Positions 24,716 through 33,527 are shown, counted from the first letter of the stretch. The stretch: DNA of 64,000 bases from Micromonospora terminaliae (GCF_009671205.1 NZ_CP045309.1:5970001-6034000), one strand, 5' to 3'. The notes: generated by a model not told the origin, from the letters alone. Program-made: numbers and translations.

Positions 24716-26023
24716 TTACGCGCCCAGGACCTGGTTCAGGTACGGGTTCGTGAAGCGGCGGTCGGGGTCCAGGCGGTCGCGCACCGCCAGGAAGTCACCG
24801 AACTTCGGGTAGGCCTCCGCCAGCGACTCCGCGTCCCGCCAGTGCAGCTTGCCCCAGTGGGGGCGGCCGCCCAGGTCTGCGGCGACCTTCTCGAACTCCC
24901 GGAAGTACGGCTCGTACGGCATCCCCACGTACTGGTGGATGGCCACGTACGCGGAGTCCCGCCCGTACCCGTGGGAGAGCCAGATGTCGTCGGCGGCGGT
25001 GAACCGCACCTCGACCGGGAACAGCACCTTGAACGGCAGCCCGTCCACGATCCGCCGCAGTTCGGCCAGCGCGGTGGGCAGGGCGGCGCGTGGGAGGCCG
25101 TACTCCATCTCGACGAAGCGGACCCGGCGCGGGGTGCAGAAGACCAGGTCGGAGCGGCCCGTGTAGGTGCGTTCGGTGAGCGCCCGGGCGGAGATCGCGC
25201 TGATCCCGGGGGCGAGCGCCGGCACGGCGCGGCCCAGCCGGCAGGCCCCGGCGAACACGGTGTTGGAGAGGAACTCGTCGTCCAGCCAGCCGCGCCAGCG
25301 CGGCAGTGGCCGGTCGTCGGCGGGCACCCGGTCGTTGGCCTTGACCTGCACCCGGTCCGTGTACGGGAACCAGTAGAACTCGGCGTGGTCGTGGCGCTCG
25401 ACCAGGCCGGGCAGGTCGTCGAGCACCGCGGCGAGCGCGGCCGGCCGCTCGTGCGCGCGGAGCACGAAGGCGTCGACGCAGCGGAGCGTGACCTCGACCA
25501 GCACCCCCACGGCGCCGAGCCCGACCCGGGCGGCGGCGAACACGTCCCGGTGCTCGTCGGCGGAGCAGCGCAGCACCTCGCCGGTGCCGGTGACCAGGGT
25601 CAGCGCCGTGACGAAGGTGGACAGGCAGCCGAGCTTCCCGCCGGTGCCGTGGGTGCCGGTGGAGAGCGCGCCGGCGACGGTCTGCGCGTCGATGTCGCCG
25701 AGGTTGGGCATGGCCAGGCCGTGGCGCGCGAGCAGGTCGTTGAGCGTGTGCAGCGTCGTTCCGGCCGGTACGGTGACCAGGCGGCGAGCGGTGTCGATGG
25801 TGACGCCGGTGTCCAGGTCGGCGAGGTCGAGCCGGTGCCCGTCGGCGACGGCGGTGCCGGTGAAGGAGTGTCCGCTGCCCACCGCCCGGATCGTCCGGCC
25901 GGTGTCGGCGGCGTGGCGGACCGCCTCGGCGACCTCCTCGACGGTGCGGGGGCGCACCGTCAGGGCGGCGGTGCTGCGCTGGTTGCCGGCCCAGTTGGAC
26001 CAGGCGGCTGGCGTGCCGGCCAT
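24716..26023 (-). CDS. FAD-linked D-arabinono-1,4-lactone oxidase family protein
   Basis: Flavoenzyme of 435 residues in the vanillyl-alcohol-oxidase/aldonolactone-oxidase group. The FAD domain includes 'VRPRTVEEVAEAV', 'IRAVGSGHSFTGTAVADG' (His likely binds FAD covalently) and 'LSTGTHGTGGKLGCLS'. The substrate domain ends with the family signature 'RPHWGKLHW' and 'DPDRRFTNPYL'. The true substrate is unknown in actinomycetes; a sugar lactone or polyol is likely. GAGGAG lies seven bases before the ATG. It is divergent from a TetR gene, with two palindromes between them. Confidence 0.88.
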   Translation of the reverse strand: MAGTPAAWSNWAGNQRSTAALTVRPRTVEEVAEAVRHAADTGRTIRAVGSGHSFTGTAVADGHRLDLADLDTGVTIDTARRLVTVPAGTTLHTLNDLLARHGLAMPNLGDIDAQTVAGALSTGTHGTGGKLGCLSTFVTALTLVTGTGEVLRCSADEHRDVFAAARVGLGAVGVLVEVTLRCVDAFVLRAHERPAALAAVLDDLPGLVERHDHAEFYWFPYTDRVQVKANDRVPADDRPLPRWRGWLDDEFLSNTVFAGACRLGRAVPALAPGISAISARALTERTYTGRSDLVFCTPRRVRFVEMEYGLPRAALPTALAELRRIVDGLPFKVLFPVEVRFTAADDIWLSHGYGRDSAYVAIHQYVGMPYEPYFREFEKVAADLGGRPHWGKLHWRDAESLAEAYPKFGDFLAVRDRLDPDRRFTNPYLNQVLGA

Positions 26024-26042
26024 GGGACGCTCCTCGACGTGA

Positions 26043-26078
26043 ATATGAACTGACTTCATATCAGGAACGTTGTTCCTG
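26043..26078. promoter_or_regulatory. two abutting perfect palindromes, likely TetR operators
   Basis: ATATGAA-CTGAC-TTCATAT (26043-26061) is followed without a gap by CAGGAAC-GTT-GTTCCTG (26062-26078). Both have perfect 7-base arms and AT-rich character. They lie 20 bases upstream of the oxidase start and 90 bases upstream of the TetR start. The different arm sequences suggest two separate binders, or one operator and one promoter-overlapping site. Confidence 0.65.
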
Positions 26079-26167
26079 GTAAATACCGCAATCGAGCCCG
26101 GCTCGTTGTACCGGTAGTCACAGACTCGTGACGTGCAGATATGTTCTCCGTCGAAGGGGGGTGGCGA

Positions 26168-26821
26168 GTGTCCACACCAGCCGCCACGACCGGGCCGCTG
26201 CGTCGGGTACCGGTGCAGGGTCGAAGTGTCGCGCGGGTCCAGCGAATGCTGGACGCCTGCGCCGAGCTCGTCGACGAGGTGGGGTACGAGGGCTTGACCA
26301 CGACCCTTCTCGCCGAGCGTGCCGAGGTGGCGATCGGGTCGGTCTACCAGTTCTTTCCGGACAAGCGGGCCATCGTGCAGGCGCTGACGCTGCGCACGAT
26401 GGAGTCCTATCTCCAGCGGCTCGACGAGCGGTTCTCCTCGCCCGATCTGACCCACTGGTGGGACGGGGTCGACGCGGCGATCGACGAGTACATCTCGATG
26501 CACCGCACGGTCCCTGGTTTCCGTACCCTGCATTTCGGCGACGTGGTCGACCTGCACCTGCTGGACGAGCAGCGGGACAACAACGGGGTGATCGCGGATC
26601 AGCTCGCCCGGGTGCTCACGGAGCGGTTCGGTCTGGCCGGCGTGCCCGACCTGCGGTTCCACCTGGAGGTCGCGGTCGAGGCCGCCGACTCCTTGATCAA
26701 GCTGGCGTTCCGGCGGAAGACCGAGGGCGACGAGCGGGTGCTGGTCGAGGCGAAGGCGCTCATCCGGGAGTACCTGCACCGGCAGGTCGACGCCCGGACG
26801 GAGGCCGTGCAACAGAGTTGA
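26168..26821 (+). CDS. TetR/AcrR-family transcriptional regulator
   Basis: Repressor-type regulator of 217 residues. The helix-turn-helix spans 'RVQRMLDACAELVDEVGYEG', 'LTTTLLAERAEVAIGSVYQF' and 'FPDKRAIVQAL'. The helical ligand-binding core follows ('WDGVDAAIDEYISMHR', 'VEAADSLIKLAFRRK'). The GTG at 26168 is preferred over the ATG at 26141 because it follows the purine run GGGGGGTGG, and the ATG has none. It is divergent from the oxidase, and probably controls it and itself through the intergenic palindromes. Confidence 0.88.
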   Translation: MSTPAATTGPLRRVPVQGRSVARVQRMLDACAELVDEVGYEGLTTTLLAERAEVAIGSVYQFFPDKRAIVQALTLRTMESYLQRLDERFSSPDLTHWWDGVDAAIDEYISMHRTVPGFRTLHFGDVVDLHLLDEQRDNNGVIADQLARVLTERFGLAGVPDLRFHLEVAVEAADSLIKLAFRRKTEGDERVLVEAKALIREYLHRQVDARTEAVQQS

Positions 26822-26894
26822 GCAGGACGTCGCCGCCCTGGTGCCGGCGGTGACGACAAGGTGCGACGCCCGGGGTGCGACCGGGCACAACGAG

Positions 26895-26926
26895 CGGCGG
26901 GTTCCCGAGGTGTCCGGGACCCGCCG
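26895..26926. terminator. bidirectional hairpin between TetR gene and aldolase gene
   Basis: A 12-base-pair stem with a single bulge (CGGCGGGTTCCCG with CGGGACCCGCCG) lies between two converging genes. Confidence 0.6.
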
Positions 26927-26933
26927 TCACCGT

Positions 26934-28142
26934 CTAGAGGAACGCGTGGCCCTCGCCCCGGTAGGTGGGCACCGTGGCCACCACGCTGTCGCCGTCGACG
27001 AGATGCACCTCGTTGACGTGTTCGCACAGCTCGCCGGCCTTTGCGTGCCGGAACCACACCCGGTCCCCGATCCGCAGGTCGGTGGCGACGTCGCCGGCCA
27101 GCGGGGTCTGCACCTCGCCCGCGCCCTCCGCGCCCAGCAGCTTCAGCCCGGCCGGCAGCCACGGCCGGGGCAGCCGGCTGTCGGCGGCCGGGCCCGAGGC
27201 GATCCAGCCGCCGCCGAGCACGGTGGCCAGCCCGGGCCCCGGACGGCGGACCACCGCGCAGGCGAAGAACGCCGCCGGGGTCGGCCGCCAGGCACGGTAC
27301 GCGTCGAAGAGCGTCGGCCCGTACAGGCCGGAGCCCGCGGTGACCTCGGTGACCGCGGGGTCGGCGCTGGTGGCGGCCACGCTGCCGGTGCCGCCGCCGT
27401 TGACGAACTCCAGGTCCGCGTGCTCGCGTACCGCGGCGACCGCGGCCGCCCGGCGGGCCAGCAGTTCCCGGTACGAGCCGCGCTGGGTGACCCGGATGGC
27501 CGTGCCGAGCACCGCCTGCCCGGGCGGGGCGTCGCCGAGGCCGGCGATCTGCGCTTCGTAGGACATGAGGCCGACCAGCCGGAAGCCCTGCCGGCCGGCG
27601 ACGGCGGCGGCGAGGCTGCCGGCCGCCCCGGCGCTGTGCACCGGCGACCGCCGCACGCCGACGTGCACCCGGCCGCCGAGGGGCCGCCAGGAGGCGTCCA
27701 GTTCGAGGCAGACGCGCAGTGGCGGCCTGCGGTCGGGCGGACACACCTGGTCGACGAGGTCGAGCTGCCCGGCGTCGTCGACCATCAGGGTCACCGCGTC
27801 GGCGAGCGCCGGGTCGGCGGCCAGTTCGGCGAGCGCCCTCCGGTCGGCGGTCGGGTAGGCGACCAGCACGTCGTCGCTGACGCCGCTGCGCGCCAGCCAG
27901 AGCGCCTCGGGGAGGGTGAACGCCATCACCCCCCGCCAGCCGGGCCGGGCCAGCGCCCGGGTCAGCAGCTCCCGGACCCGGACCGACTTGCTGGCGATCC
28001 GCACCGGCTTGCCGGCGGCCCGCCCGACCAGGGCGTCGGCGTTCGCGTCGAAGGCGGAGAGATCGACCACCGCGTACGGCGGGTCGAGGTGGGCGGTCGC
28101 CCGGTCGAGGCGATCGCGAAGTTTGTCACGGTCGATGGCCAC
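26934..28142 (-). CDS. amino acid deaminase/aldolase, D-threonine-aldolase-like PLP enzyme
   Basis: Fold-type III pyridoxal-phosphate enzyme of 402 residues. The alanine-racemase-like N-terminal barrel starts 'YAVVDLSAFDANADAL', with the PLP lysine at position 52 in 'IASKSVR'. Also visible are 'LVGLMSYEAQIAGLGD', 'FVNGGGTGSV' and 'TEVTAGSGLYGP', and the C-terminal beta domain has 'GDRVWFRHAKAGELCEHVNE', where the His and Cys match the metal site of D-threonine aldolases. The gene is commonly near the lactone-oxidase gene in actinomycetes. GTG start. Confidence 0.87.
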   Translation of the reverse strand: MAIDRDKLRDRLDRATAHLDPPYAVVDLSAFDANADALVGRAAGKPVRIASKSVRVRELLTRALARPGWRGVMAFTLPEALWLARSGVSDDVLVAYPTADRRALAELAADPALADAVTLMVDDAGQLDLVDQVCPPDRRPPLRVCLELDASWRPLGGRVHVGVRRSPVHSAGAAGSLAAAVAGRQGFRLVGLMSYEAQIAGLGDAPPGQAVLGTAIRVTQRGSYRELLARRAAAVAAVREHADLEFVNGGGTGSVAATSADPAVTEVTAGSGLYGPTLFDAYRAWRPTPAAFFACAVVRRPGPGLATVLGGGWIASGPAADSRLPRPWLPAGLKLLGAEGAGEVQTPLAGDVATDLRIGDRVWFRHAKAGELCEHVNEVHLVDGDSVVATVPTYRGEGHAFL

Positions 28143-28290
28143 GTGTGCACGCTAACTGTCTGGACGCCAATGCGAAATACCCTCGCGTCTGTCCGGGCTG
28201 CGGGCGGTGGTCCCGGCGGCCTAGGCTCGCGAGCAGGCGAATGTCGCGGAGGGGGACGCATCTCGCCGCGACTAGAGTGTTCCACCGGGG

Positions 28291-30510
28291 GTGCCCAACT
28301 CTGGGCCGGCACGTGGAGGTACGGCCATCGAAAGCCAGAACAACGGCGAGTCGCCCGGCGTGTCGGCGCCCGCGGCCGACCGCTCCGGAGCGGCCGCCAT
28401 CCGGTCGGTCCTGCGCATCCGGCCCTTCCGCCGGCTGTGGGTCGTGCTCGGCGTCGCCTCCTTCGGCGACTGGCTCGGCCTGCTCGCCACCGCCCTCTTC
28501 GCCGCCGCCCAGGTCTCCGGCAGCACCGCACAGGGCGCCGCCTTCGGTGGCGTGACCGCCATCCGGCTGCTCCCGGCGCTGGTGCTCGGTCCGGTTGCCG
28601 GCGTCTTCGCCGACCGGTTCGACCGCCGCTGGACGATGGTCATCTGCGACCTGCTGCGCTTCGTGCTCTTCGCCTCCATTCCGCTCTACGCGCTCACCGG
28701 CGCCAGCGGTGGCCTGGTGGTCGGATGGGCGCTGATCGCCACCTTCCTGATCGAGTCGGTCACCCTGCTGTGGATCCCGGCCAAGGAGGCCGCGGTCCCG
28801 AACCTGATCCCGCGGACCCGGCTGGAGACCGCCAACCAGCTCACCCTGATCACCACGTACGGCCTCACCCCGGTGGCCGCGGCCATCGCCCTGGCCGTGC
28901 TCGACCGCGGCGTACGCGGGGCGGTCGGCGGCGACCTGCCCGACTGGGCCGAGCCGGCCCAGCTCGCCCTCTGGTTCAACGCCTTCTCCCGGCTGGCGAC
29001 CGCACTGGTGGTGGCCTTCGGGATCAAGGAGATCAGCGAGGCCCAGCGCGGCGAGACGGAGCGCGTCGAGCAGAGCATGTTCCGACAGTTCGCCGACGGC
29101 TGGAAATACATCGGCCAGACCCCGTTGGTTCGCGGCCTCGTGCTGGGCATCTTCGGCGCCTTCGCGGGCGGCGGCATCGTGGTCGGCACGGCCAAGTTCT
29201 TCGCCAGCTCGCTCGGTGCCGGTGACGCCGCGTTCTCGCTGCTCTTCGGCGCGATCTTCGTCGGCCTGGCGCTCGGCATCGGGCTCGGGCCGATGATCGT
29301 CCGGGACATGTCCCGGCGGCGCTGGTTCGGCATGAGCATCGTGCTGGCCAGCGCCTCGGTGCTGGTGCTGGCCTTCGCCATCCACCTGTCCATGGCGATG
29401 CTCGGCGCGATCCTGGTCGGCGCGGGCGCCGGCATGGCCTTCCTGGCGGGCACCACGCTGCTCGGCGGCGAGGTCGCCGACGAGGTGCGCGGCCGCGTCT
29501 TCGCGGTGGTGCAGATCGGCACCCGGCTCGTGCTGATCCTGGCCATCGCGCTGAGCAGCCTTCTGGTCGGCGTCGGCGGCTCCCGCCAGCTGACCATCGC
29601 CGACCTGGGCATCTCGGTCTCCTCGACCCGACTGCTGCTGCTCGCCGCGGGCGCCGCCGGCATCTTCGCCGGCATCAGCGCCTTCGGCCAGATGGACGAC
29701 AAGAAGGGCGTGCCGGTCCTGGCCGACCTCTGGGGTTCGATCCGGGGCCGCCCGCTCATGCCGTCCGAGCCCTTCGTCTCCAGCGGGCTCTTCGTGGTCT
29801 TCGAGGGCGGCGAGGGTGCCGGCAAGTCCACCCAGCTCGCCGCGCTCGCCGACCGGCTGCGCGGGCAGGGCCGGGACGTCGTGGTCACCCGGGAGCCGGG
29901 GGCCACCGGCATCGGCCAGCGGATCCGCTCGCTGGTGCTGGAGACCTCCGACGAGGAGGCCCCGTCGCCGCGCGCCGAGGCGCTGCTCTACGCCGCCGAC
30001 CGGGCGCACCACATCGCCACCGTGGTCCGGCCCGCGCTGGTCCGCGGTGCGGTCGTGATCAGCGACCGGTACGTCGACTCGTCGCTCGCGTACCAGGGCG
30101 CCGGGCGGACCCTGCCGGTGCAGGAGGTCTCCTGGCTCTCCTCGTGGGCCACCGGCGGGCTGAAGCCCGACCTCGTGGTGCTCCTCGACGTCGACCCGCA
30201 CACCGGCCGGTCCCGGGTCGACTCCCGCAACCAGGGCGCCGACCGGCTGGAGGCCGAGTCGCTCGGGTTCCACGAGCGGGTCCGGTACGCCTTCCTCGAC
30301 CTCGCCGCCGCCGACCCCAAGCGCTACCTGGTGCTCGACGCGTCCCGCCCGGCCGAGGAGATCGCCGCGGCGGTCGCCCGGCGGGTGGAGGAGTTCCTCG
30401 TCGACCCGGCCGCCATCGTGCACCCGCGACCCGCCCAGGGCCCCGACACCACGGTCCAGCCCGAGTTATCCGACGCGGAGCTGGTGACGATGGAACGCCC
30501 CCGACAATGA
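28291..30510 (+). CDS. tmk: MFS-type membrane domain fused to thymidylate kinase
   Basis: A single open frame of 739 residues. Residues 30-485 form a 12-helix major-facilitator domain ('FRRLWVVLGVASFGDWLGLL', 'GPVAGVFADRFDRRW', 'TLLGGEVADEVRGRVFAVVQ'). Residues 495-710 are a complete dTMP kinase, with P-loop 'GGEGAGKST' (506-514), 'VTREPGATGIGQRIR', 'DRYVDSSLAYQG' and 'RNQGADRLEAES'. The kinase makes dTDP for DNA synthesis; the role of the transporter-like half is unknown. A homologous fusion exists in Streptomyces. The GTG at 28291 has no clear ribosome site, while a GGAGG stands ahead of an ATC codon at 28327. The stop overlaps holB. Confidence 0.9.
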   Translation: MPNSGPARGGTAIESQNNGESPGVSAPAADRSGAAAIRSVLRIRPFRRLWVVLGVASFGDWLGLLATALFAAAQVSGSTAQGAAFGGVTAIRLLPALVLGPVAGVFADRFDRRWTMVICDLLRFVLFASIPLYALTGASGGLVVGWALIATFLIESVTLLWIPAKEAAVPNLIPRTRLETANQLTLITTYGLTPVAAAIALAVLDRGVRGAVGGDLPDWAEPAQLALWFNAFSRLATALVVAFGIKEISEAQRGETERVEQSMFRQFADGWKYIGQTPLVRGLVLGIFGAFAGGGIVVGTAKFFASSLGAGDAAFSLLFGAIFVGLALGIGLGPMIVRDMSRRRWFGMSIVLASASVLVLAFAIHLSMAMLGAILVGAGAGMAFLAGTTLLGGEVADEVRGRVFAVVQIGTRLVLILAIALSSLLVGVGGSRQLTIADLGISVSSTRLLLLAAGAAGIFAGISAFGQMDDKKGVPVLADLWGSIRGRPLMPSEPFVSSGLFVVFEGGEGAGKSTQLAALADRLRGQGRDVVVTREPGATGIGQRIRSLVLETSDEEAPSPRAEALLYAADRAHHIATVVRPALVRGAVVISDRYVDSSLAYQGAGRTLPVQEVSWLSSWATGGLKPDLVVLLDVDPHTGRSRVDSRNQGADRLEAESLGFHERVRYAFLDLAAADPKRYLVLDASRPAEEIAAAVARRVEEFLVDPAAIVHPRPAQGPDTTVQPELSDAELVTMERPRQ

Positions 30511-31811
30511 CCGACGTCTTCGCCGACCTGGTCGGACAGGACGAGGCGGTGGCCACGCTCCGGCGGGCCGCCGCCTCGGCCGCCGCCCTGCTGCGCGCCA
30601 CCGCGGCCGCCGTGGCGCGGGCGGGCGCCCCGGCGGCCGGCGGAGCCGACCCGGACGGCGGGCACGACGACCTCGACGCGCTCGCCGAGGAGTTCGACGA
30701 GCCCGGCCCGGAGGGCGCCGATCCCGGCGCCGGGATGACGCACGCCTGGATCTTCACGGGGCCGCCCGGTTCCGGCCGGTCGGTGGCCGCCCGCGCCTTC
30801 GCCGCCGCCCTCCAGTGCGTGCACGGCACCGGCTGCGGCCGCTGCCCCGGCTGCCACACCACCCTGGCCGGCACTCACGCCGACGTGCGGCTGGTGGTGC
30901 CCGAGGGGCTCTCCATCGGCGTGAGCGAGATGCGCGCGCTGGTGCTGCGGGCGGCCAGCACACCGTCCGGCGGCCGCTGGCAGGTCGTCATCATCGAGGA
31001 CGCCGACCGGCTCACCGAGGCCGCCGGCAACGCGCTGCTCAAGGCCGTCGAGGAGCCGCCGCCGCGTACCGTCTTCCTGCTCTGCGCCCCCTCCACCCAC
31101 CCGGACGACATCTCGGTGACCATCCGGTCGCGGTGCCGGGTCGTGCCACTGCGGCAGCCGCCGGCCGGCGCGGTGGCCGAGGTGCTCGTACGCCGCGACG
31201 GCATCGCCCCCGACGTGGCCGAATGGGCCGCCGCGGCGGCGCAGGGCCACGTGGGCCGGGCCCGGCGGCTGGCCCGCGACCCGGAGGCCCGGCAGCGCCG
31301 CGACGCCGTGCTCGCCGTGCCGCGCCGGCTGACCGGCGTCGGCGCCGCGTTCGACGCCGCCTCGGCGCTGATCGAGGCGGCCGAGGCGGAGGCCGCCGCG
31401 GCGGTCGCCGAGATCGACGAGGCGGAGCGGTCCGCGCTCCAGACCGCGCTCGGCGCGGGCGGCACCGGCCGGGGTGCGGCCGGCGCCATGCGCGGCGCCG
31501 CCGGGCAGCTCAAGGACCTGGAGCGGCGGCAGAAGTCGCGGGCCACCCGGGCCCAGCGGGACGCACTCGACCGGGCGCTGGTCGACCTGGCCGGCTTCTA
31601 CCGCGACGCGCTCACCATGGCCCTGCGGGCGCCGGTCGCGCCGGTGCACACCGACACGGCGGCGCTGGCCGGGGCCGGCGCGCAGAAGTGGGACGCCGAG
31701 GGGGCGCTGCGCCGGCTGGAGGCCGTGCTGGAGTGCCGGGCGGCCATCGAGGCGAACGTCAAGCCGCGGATCGCGGTGGAGGCGATGATGCTCGCCCTGT
31801 GGCGGGGCTGA
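30507..31811 (+). CDS. holB: DNA polymerase III subunit delta'
   Basis: Clamp-loader subunit of 434 residues. 'MTDVFADLVGQDEAVATLRR' opens the AAA+ module, an acidic Gly/Asp-rich insert of about 50 residues (35-75) follows, then 'AWIFTGPPGSGRS' (P-loop with Arg for Lys, as in ATP-inactive delta'), a zinc module 'CGRCPGCHTTLAGTHADV', 'IIEDADRLTEAAGNALLKAV' and 'EEPPPRTVFLLC'. The C-terminal collar is helical and basic. ATG overlaps the tmk-fusion stop by 4 bases, so both replication proteins are co-translated. Confidence 0.93.
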   Translation: MTDVFADLVGQDEAVATLRRAAASAAALLRATAAAVARAGAPAAGGADPDGGHDDLDALAEEFDEPGPEGADPGAGMTHAWIFTGPPGSGRSVAARAFAAALQCVHGTGCGRCPGCHTTLAGTHADVRLVVPEGLSIGVSEMRALVLRAASTPSGGRWQVVIIEDADRLTEAAGNALLKAVEEPPPRTVFLLCAPSTHPDDISVTIRSRCRVVPLRQPPAGAVAEVLVRRDGIAPDVAEWAAAAAQGHVGRARRLARDPEARQRRDAVLAVPRRLTGVGAAFDAASALIEAAEAEAAAAVAEIDEAERSALQTALGAGGTGRGAAGAMRGAAGQLKDLERRQKSRATRAQRDALDRALVDLAGFYRDALTMALRAPVAPVHTDTAALAGAGAQKWDAEGALRRLEAVLECRAAIEANVKPRIAVEAMMLALWRG

Positions 31812-31824
31812 CCGCCGGTCGAGG

Positions 31825-31867
31825 TTGTCCACAGGGCATCGACAGGCTTTGTTGACTGCGGTACGGT
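31825..31867 (+). promoter_or_regulatory. candidate ybaB promoter with DnaA-box-like site
   Basis: TCGACA (31839) and TACGGT (31862) with a 17-base spacer form a plausible vegetative promoter about 65 bases ahead of the ybaB ATG. TTGTCCACA at 31825 just upstream matches the actinobacterial DnaA box, which could link expression to replication status. Confidence 0.35.
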
Positions 31868-31934
31868 CCGGTGTGGCCGCGCGGTGACGGTGGCGGCACG
31901 CTCAGTGATGAGGTCAGCCGGGAGGAGTCCGCCG

Positions 31935-32264
31935 ATGCCACGCGGGGAGATCGACGAGGCCTGGATCGAGGAGGCGGTGCGGCGCTACCGGCACATCGAG
32001 ACCCTCCAGGCCGAGTTCGACCAGGCGGTGGCGACGGTCGAGGTCACCGTCCGCTCGCCCGACGGCCTCGTCGAGGTGGTGGTGACCGCCGGCGGGCGGA
32101 TCACCGACGTGCGCTTCCTCGGCCCGCTGCACCAGCGCAACCCCCGGGACGTCGCCGGATCGGTGCAGGCCGCCGTGACCGCCGCCGCCGACGCGGCGCA
32201 GTGGGCCCGCGAGAAGCTGCACAACGAGACGTTCGCGGCCTACCGGCCGCTGGCGGGAGCCTGA
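31935..32264 (+). CDS. YbaB/EbfC-family nucleoid-associated protein
   Basis: DNA-binding protein of 109 residues, the usual neighbour of clamp-loader genes. Helix 1 is 'EEAVRRYRHIETLQAEFDQA'; the central sheet is 'VEVTVRSPDGLVEVVVTAGG' and 'RITDVRFLG'; the C-terminal helix is 'VAGSVQAAVTAAADAAQWAR'. AGGAG lies seven bases before the ATG. The two genes that follow start within 2 bases or overlap, so YbaB is the first of a three-gene unit with WXG-like proteins. Confidence 0.82.
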   Translation: MPRGEIDEAWIEEAVRRYRHIETLQAEFDQAVATVEVTVRSPDGLVEVVVTAGGRITDVRFLGPLHQRNPRDVAGSVQAAVTAAADAAQWAREKLHNETFAAYRPLAGA

Positions 32265-32265
32265 C

Positions 32266-32571
32266 ATGGAGACGTTGCGCGCGCTGGCGGCCCGCCTGGA
32301 CGAGGCCGGGGCGGCCCTCGCCACGCTGGCCCACACGGTGACCGCCACCGACCCGCCCCACCCCGCGTTCGGCGCACACGCCACCGGCCGGCCCGGCGAG
32401 ATCGGTCGGGCCCTGCACCGGCAGTGGACCGCGGCCACCGGCGACCGGGCCCGCGAGGCGCGAGCCGCCGCCACCCGGCTGGCCGCCGCCGCGGCCGCCC
32501 TGCGCAGCGCCGCCGACCGCTACCCGGCGACCGACGAGTCTGTCGCGCGGCGGCTGGCCCGGGAGGCGTGA
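32266..32571 (+). CDS. small helical ESX/WXG100-like hypothetical protein
   Basis: A 101-residue Ala-rich helical protein: two long helices ('METLRALAARLDEAGAALAT', 'REARAAATRLAAAAAALRSA') joined by a Pro/Gly loop. This is the hairpin shape of type VII secretion targets and EspC-like partners, although no WXG tripeptide is present. It begins 1 base after the ybaB stop and overlaps the next gene by one base. The pairing with a WSG-containing protein is the main support for the type VII guess. Confidence 0.6.
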   Translation: METLRALAARLDEAGAALATLAHTVTATDPPHPAFGAHATGRPGEIGRALHRQWTAATGDRAREARAAATRLAAAAAALRSAADRYPATDESVARRLAREA

Positions 32572-33239
32572 TGGACGCCCTCGACCGCCTCGCCGAGCCG
32601 GGTCTCGATCTGCTCACCCGGGTCGACGCGCTGCTCGCCGCCGGCGCTCCCGAGGGGCACCGGCTCTGGCCGCTGCTGCGCCGGATGCAGGTGCTCCCCG
32701 GCGCGGCCGTGCGCGAGTTCCTCGACCTGCACCCCGCGCCGCTGACCGGCGCCGGCCACGCCGTGCGCCGGCTCGTCCGGGGGTACGACGACACCTGCGC
32801 CGCCCTCGCCGACCCGGTCGCCTGGTCCGGGCCTGCCGCCGCGGCCTACGACGAGGCCCGCGCAGCCCTGCTCCGCCACCTCGACGAGGGGCCGGAGAGC
32901 CTGGTCGGGCGGCTGGAGTCCACGGCCGGCTACGCCGACGCGCTGGCCGACTGGGTCGAGGGCAGTCGTGTCGCACTGGCCCGGGCACTGGCCGAGGTAC
33001 TGCGCTCCGCCGAGGCGGTCACCGTGCACGCCGCCACCCGCCCGGGAGCCGAGTCCGGCCGGTCGGGGTCGATCGCGGCCGCCGAGATCGCCATCCGGGT
33101 GCTCGGCGTGCTCGGGGTGGCCTACGACGGCGCGGAGACGCTGCTGCGCCAGTGGGCGCCCAGCCTGGCCGAGACGACCTGGCGGGACCGGGTGACGAGC
33201 GCTCCCCGCTACGGCGGCACCACCCGGATCGGGCACTGA
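32571..33239 (+). CDS. WXG-like helical hypothetical protein
   Basis: A 222-residue protein. 'VAWSGPAAAAYDEARAAL' is a WXG-type turn (W-S-G) between helices, as in type VII secretion substrates. Further helices follow ('LVGRLESTAGYADALADWVE', 'VALARALAEVLRSAEAV', 'AAEIAIRVLGVLGVAYDGAE'). There is no signal peptide. With the 101-residue protein it looks like a heterodimer in a replication-gene operon, without ESX machinery nearby. ATG overlaps the upstream stop; a large interrupted hairpin follows. Confidence 0.6.
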   Translation: MDALDRLAEPGLDLLTRVDALLAAGAPEGHRLWPLLRRMQVLPGAAVREFLDLHPAPLTGAGHAVRRLVRGYDDTCAALADPVAWSGPAAAAYDEARAALLRHLDEGPESLVGRLESTAGYADALADWVEGSRVALARALAEVLRSAEAVTVHAATRPGAESGRSGSIAAAEIAIRVLGVLGVAYDGAETLLRQWAPSLAETTWRDRVTSAPRYGGTTRIGH

Positions 33240-33255
33240 CCAGGCCCTCACAGGT

Positions 33256-33310
33256 CCACGGCGTCGCACGCCGGACCGGCCGTGGCCGGGCTCCGGCGGC
33301 GACGCCGTGG
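33256..33310 (+). terminator. interrupted long hairpin after the WXG-like operon
   Basis: Outer 12-base arms (CCACGGCGTCGC at 33256 and its complement ending at 33310), one bulged base and inner 7-base arms (CGCCGGA/TCCGGCG) form about 19 pairs around a 16-base loop. The rest of the 33240-33527 gap shows no gene. Confidence 0.6.
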
Positions 33311-33527
33311 CCTTCCCCTGCACCCCCCGCAGGTATGGATTCACTCAACGCGGTCGACGGCCATTTGTCCCGTAGCCGACTCATGTTTCAACCGTCCGGG
33401 CGAGGATCACGGCACGAGGGGTCGGCTCCGGTTCGGTCGAGTCGACAAACATGGATCGCTGCGCCCGGTGACCGGGTGGCGACGGGCGACCGTCCCGGAA
33501 CCCCGCGAAGGTCGTAGGGTGGTGGGC

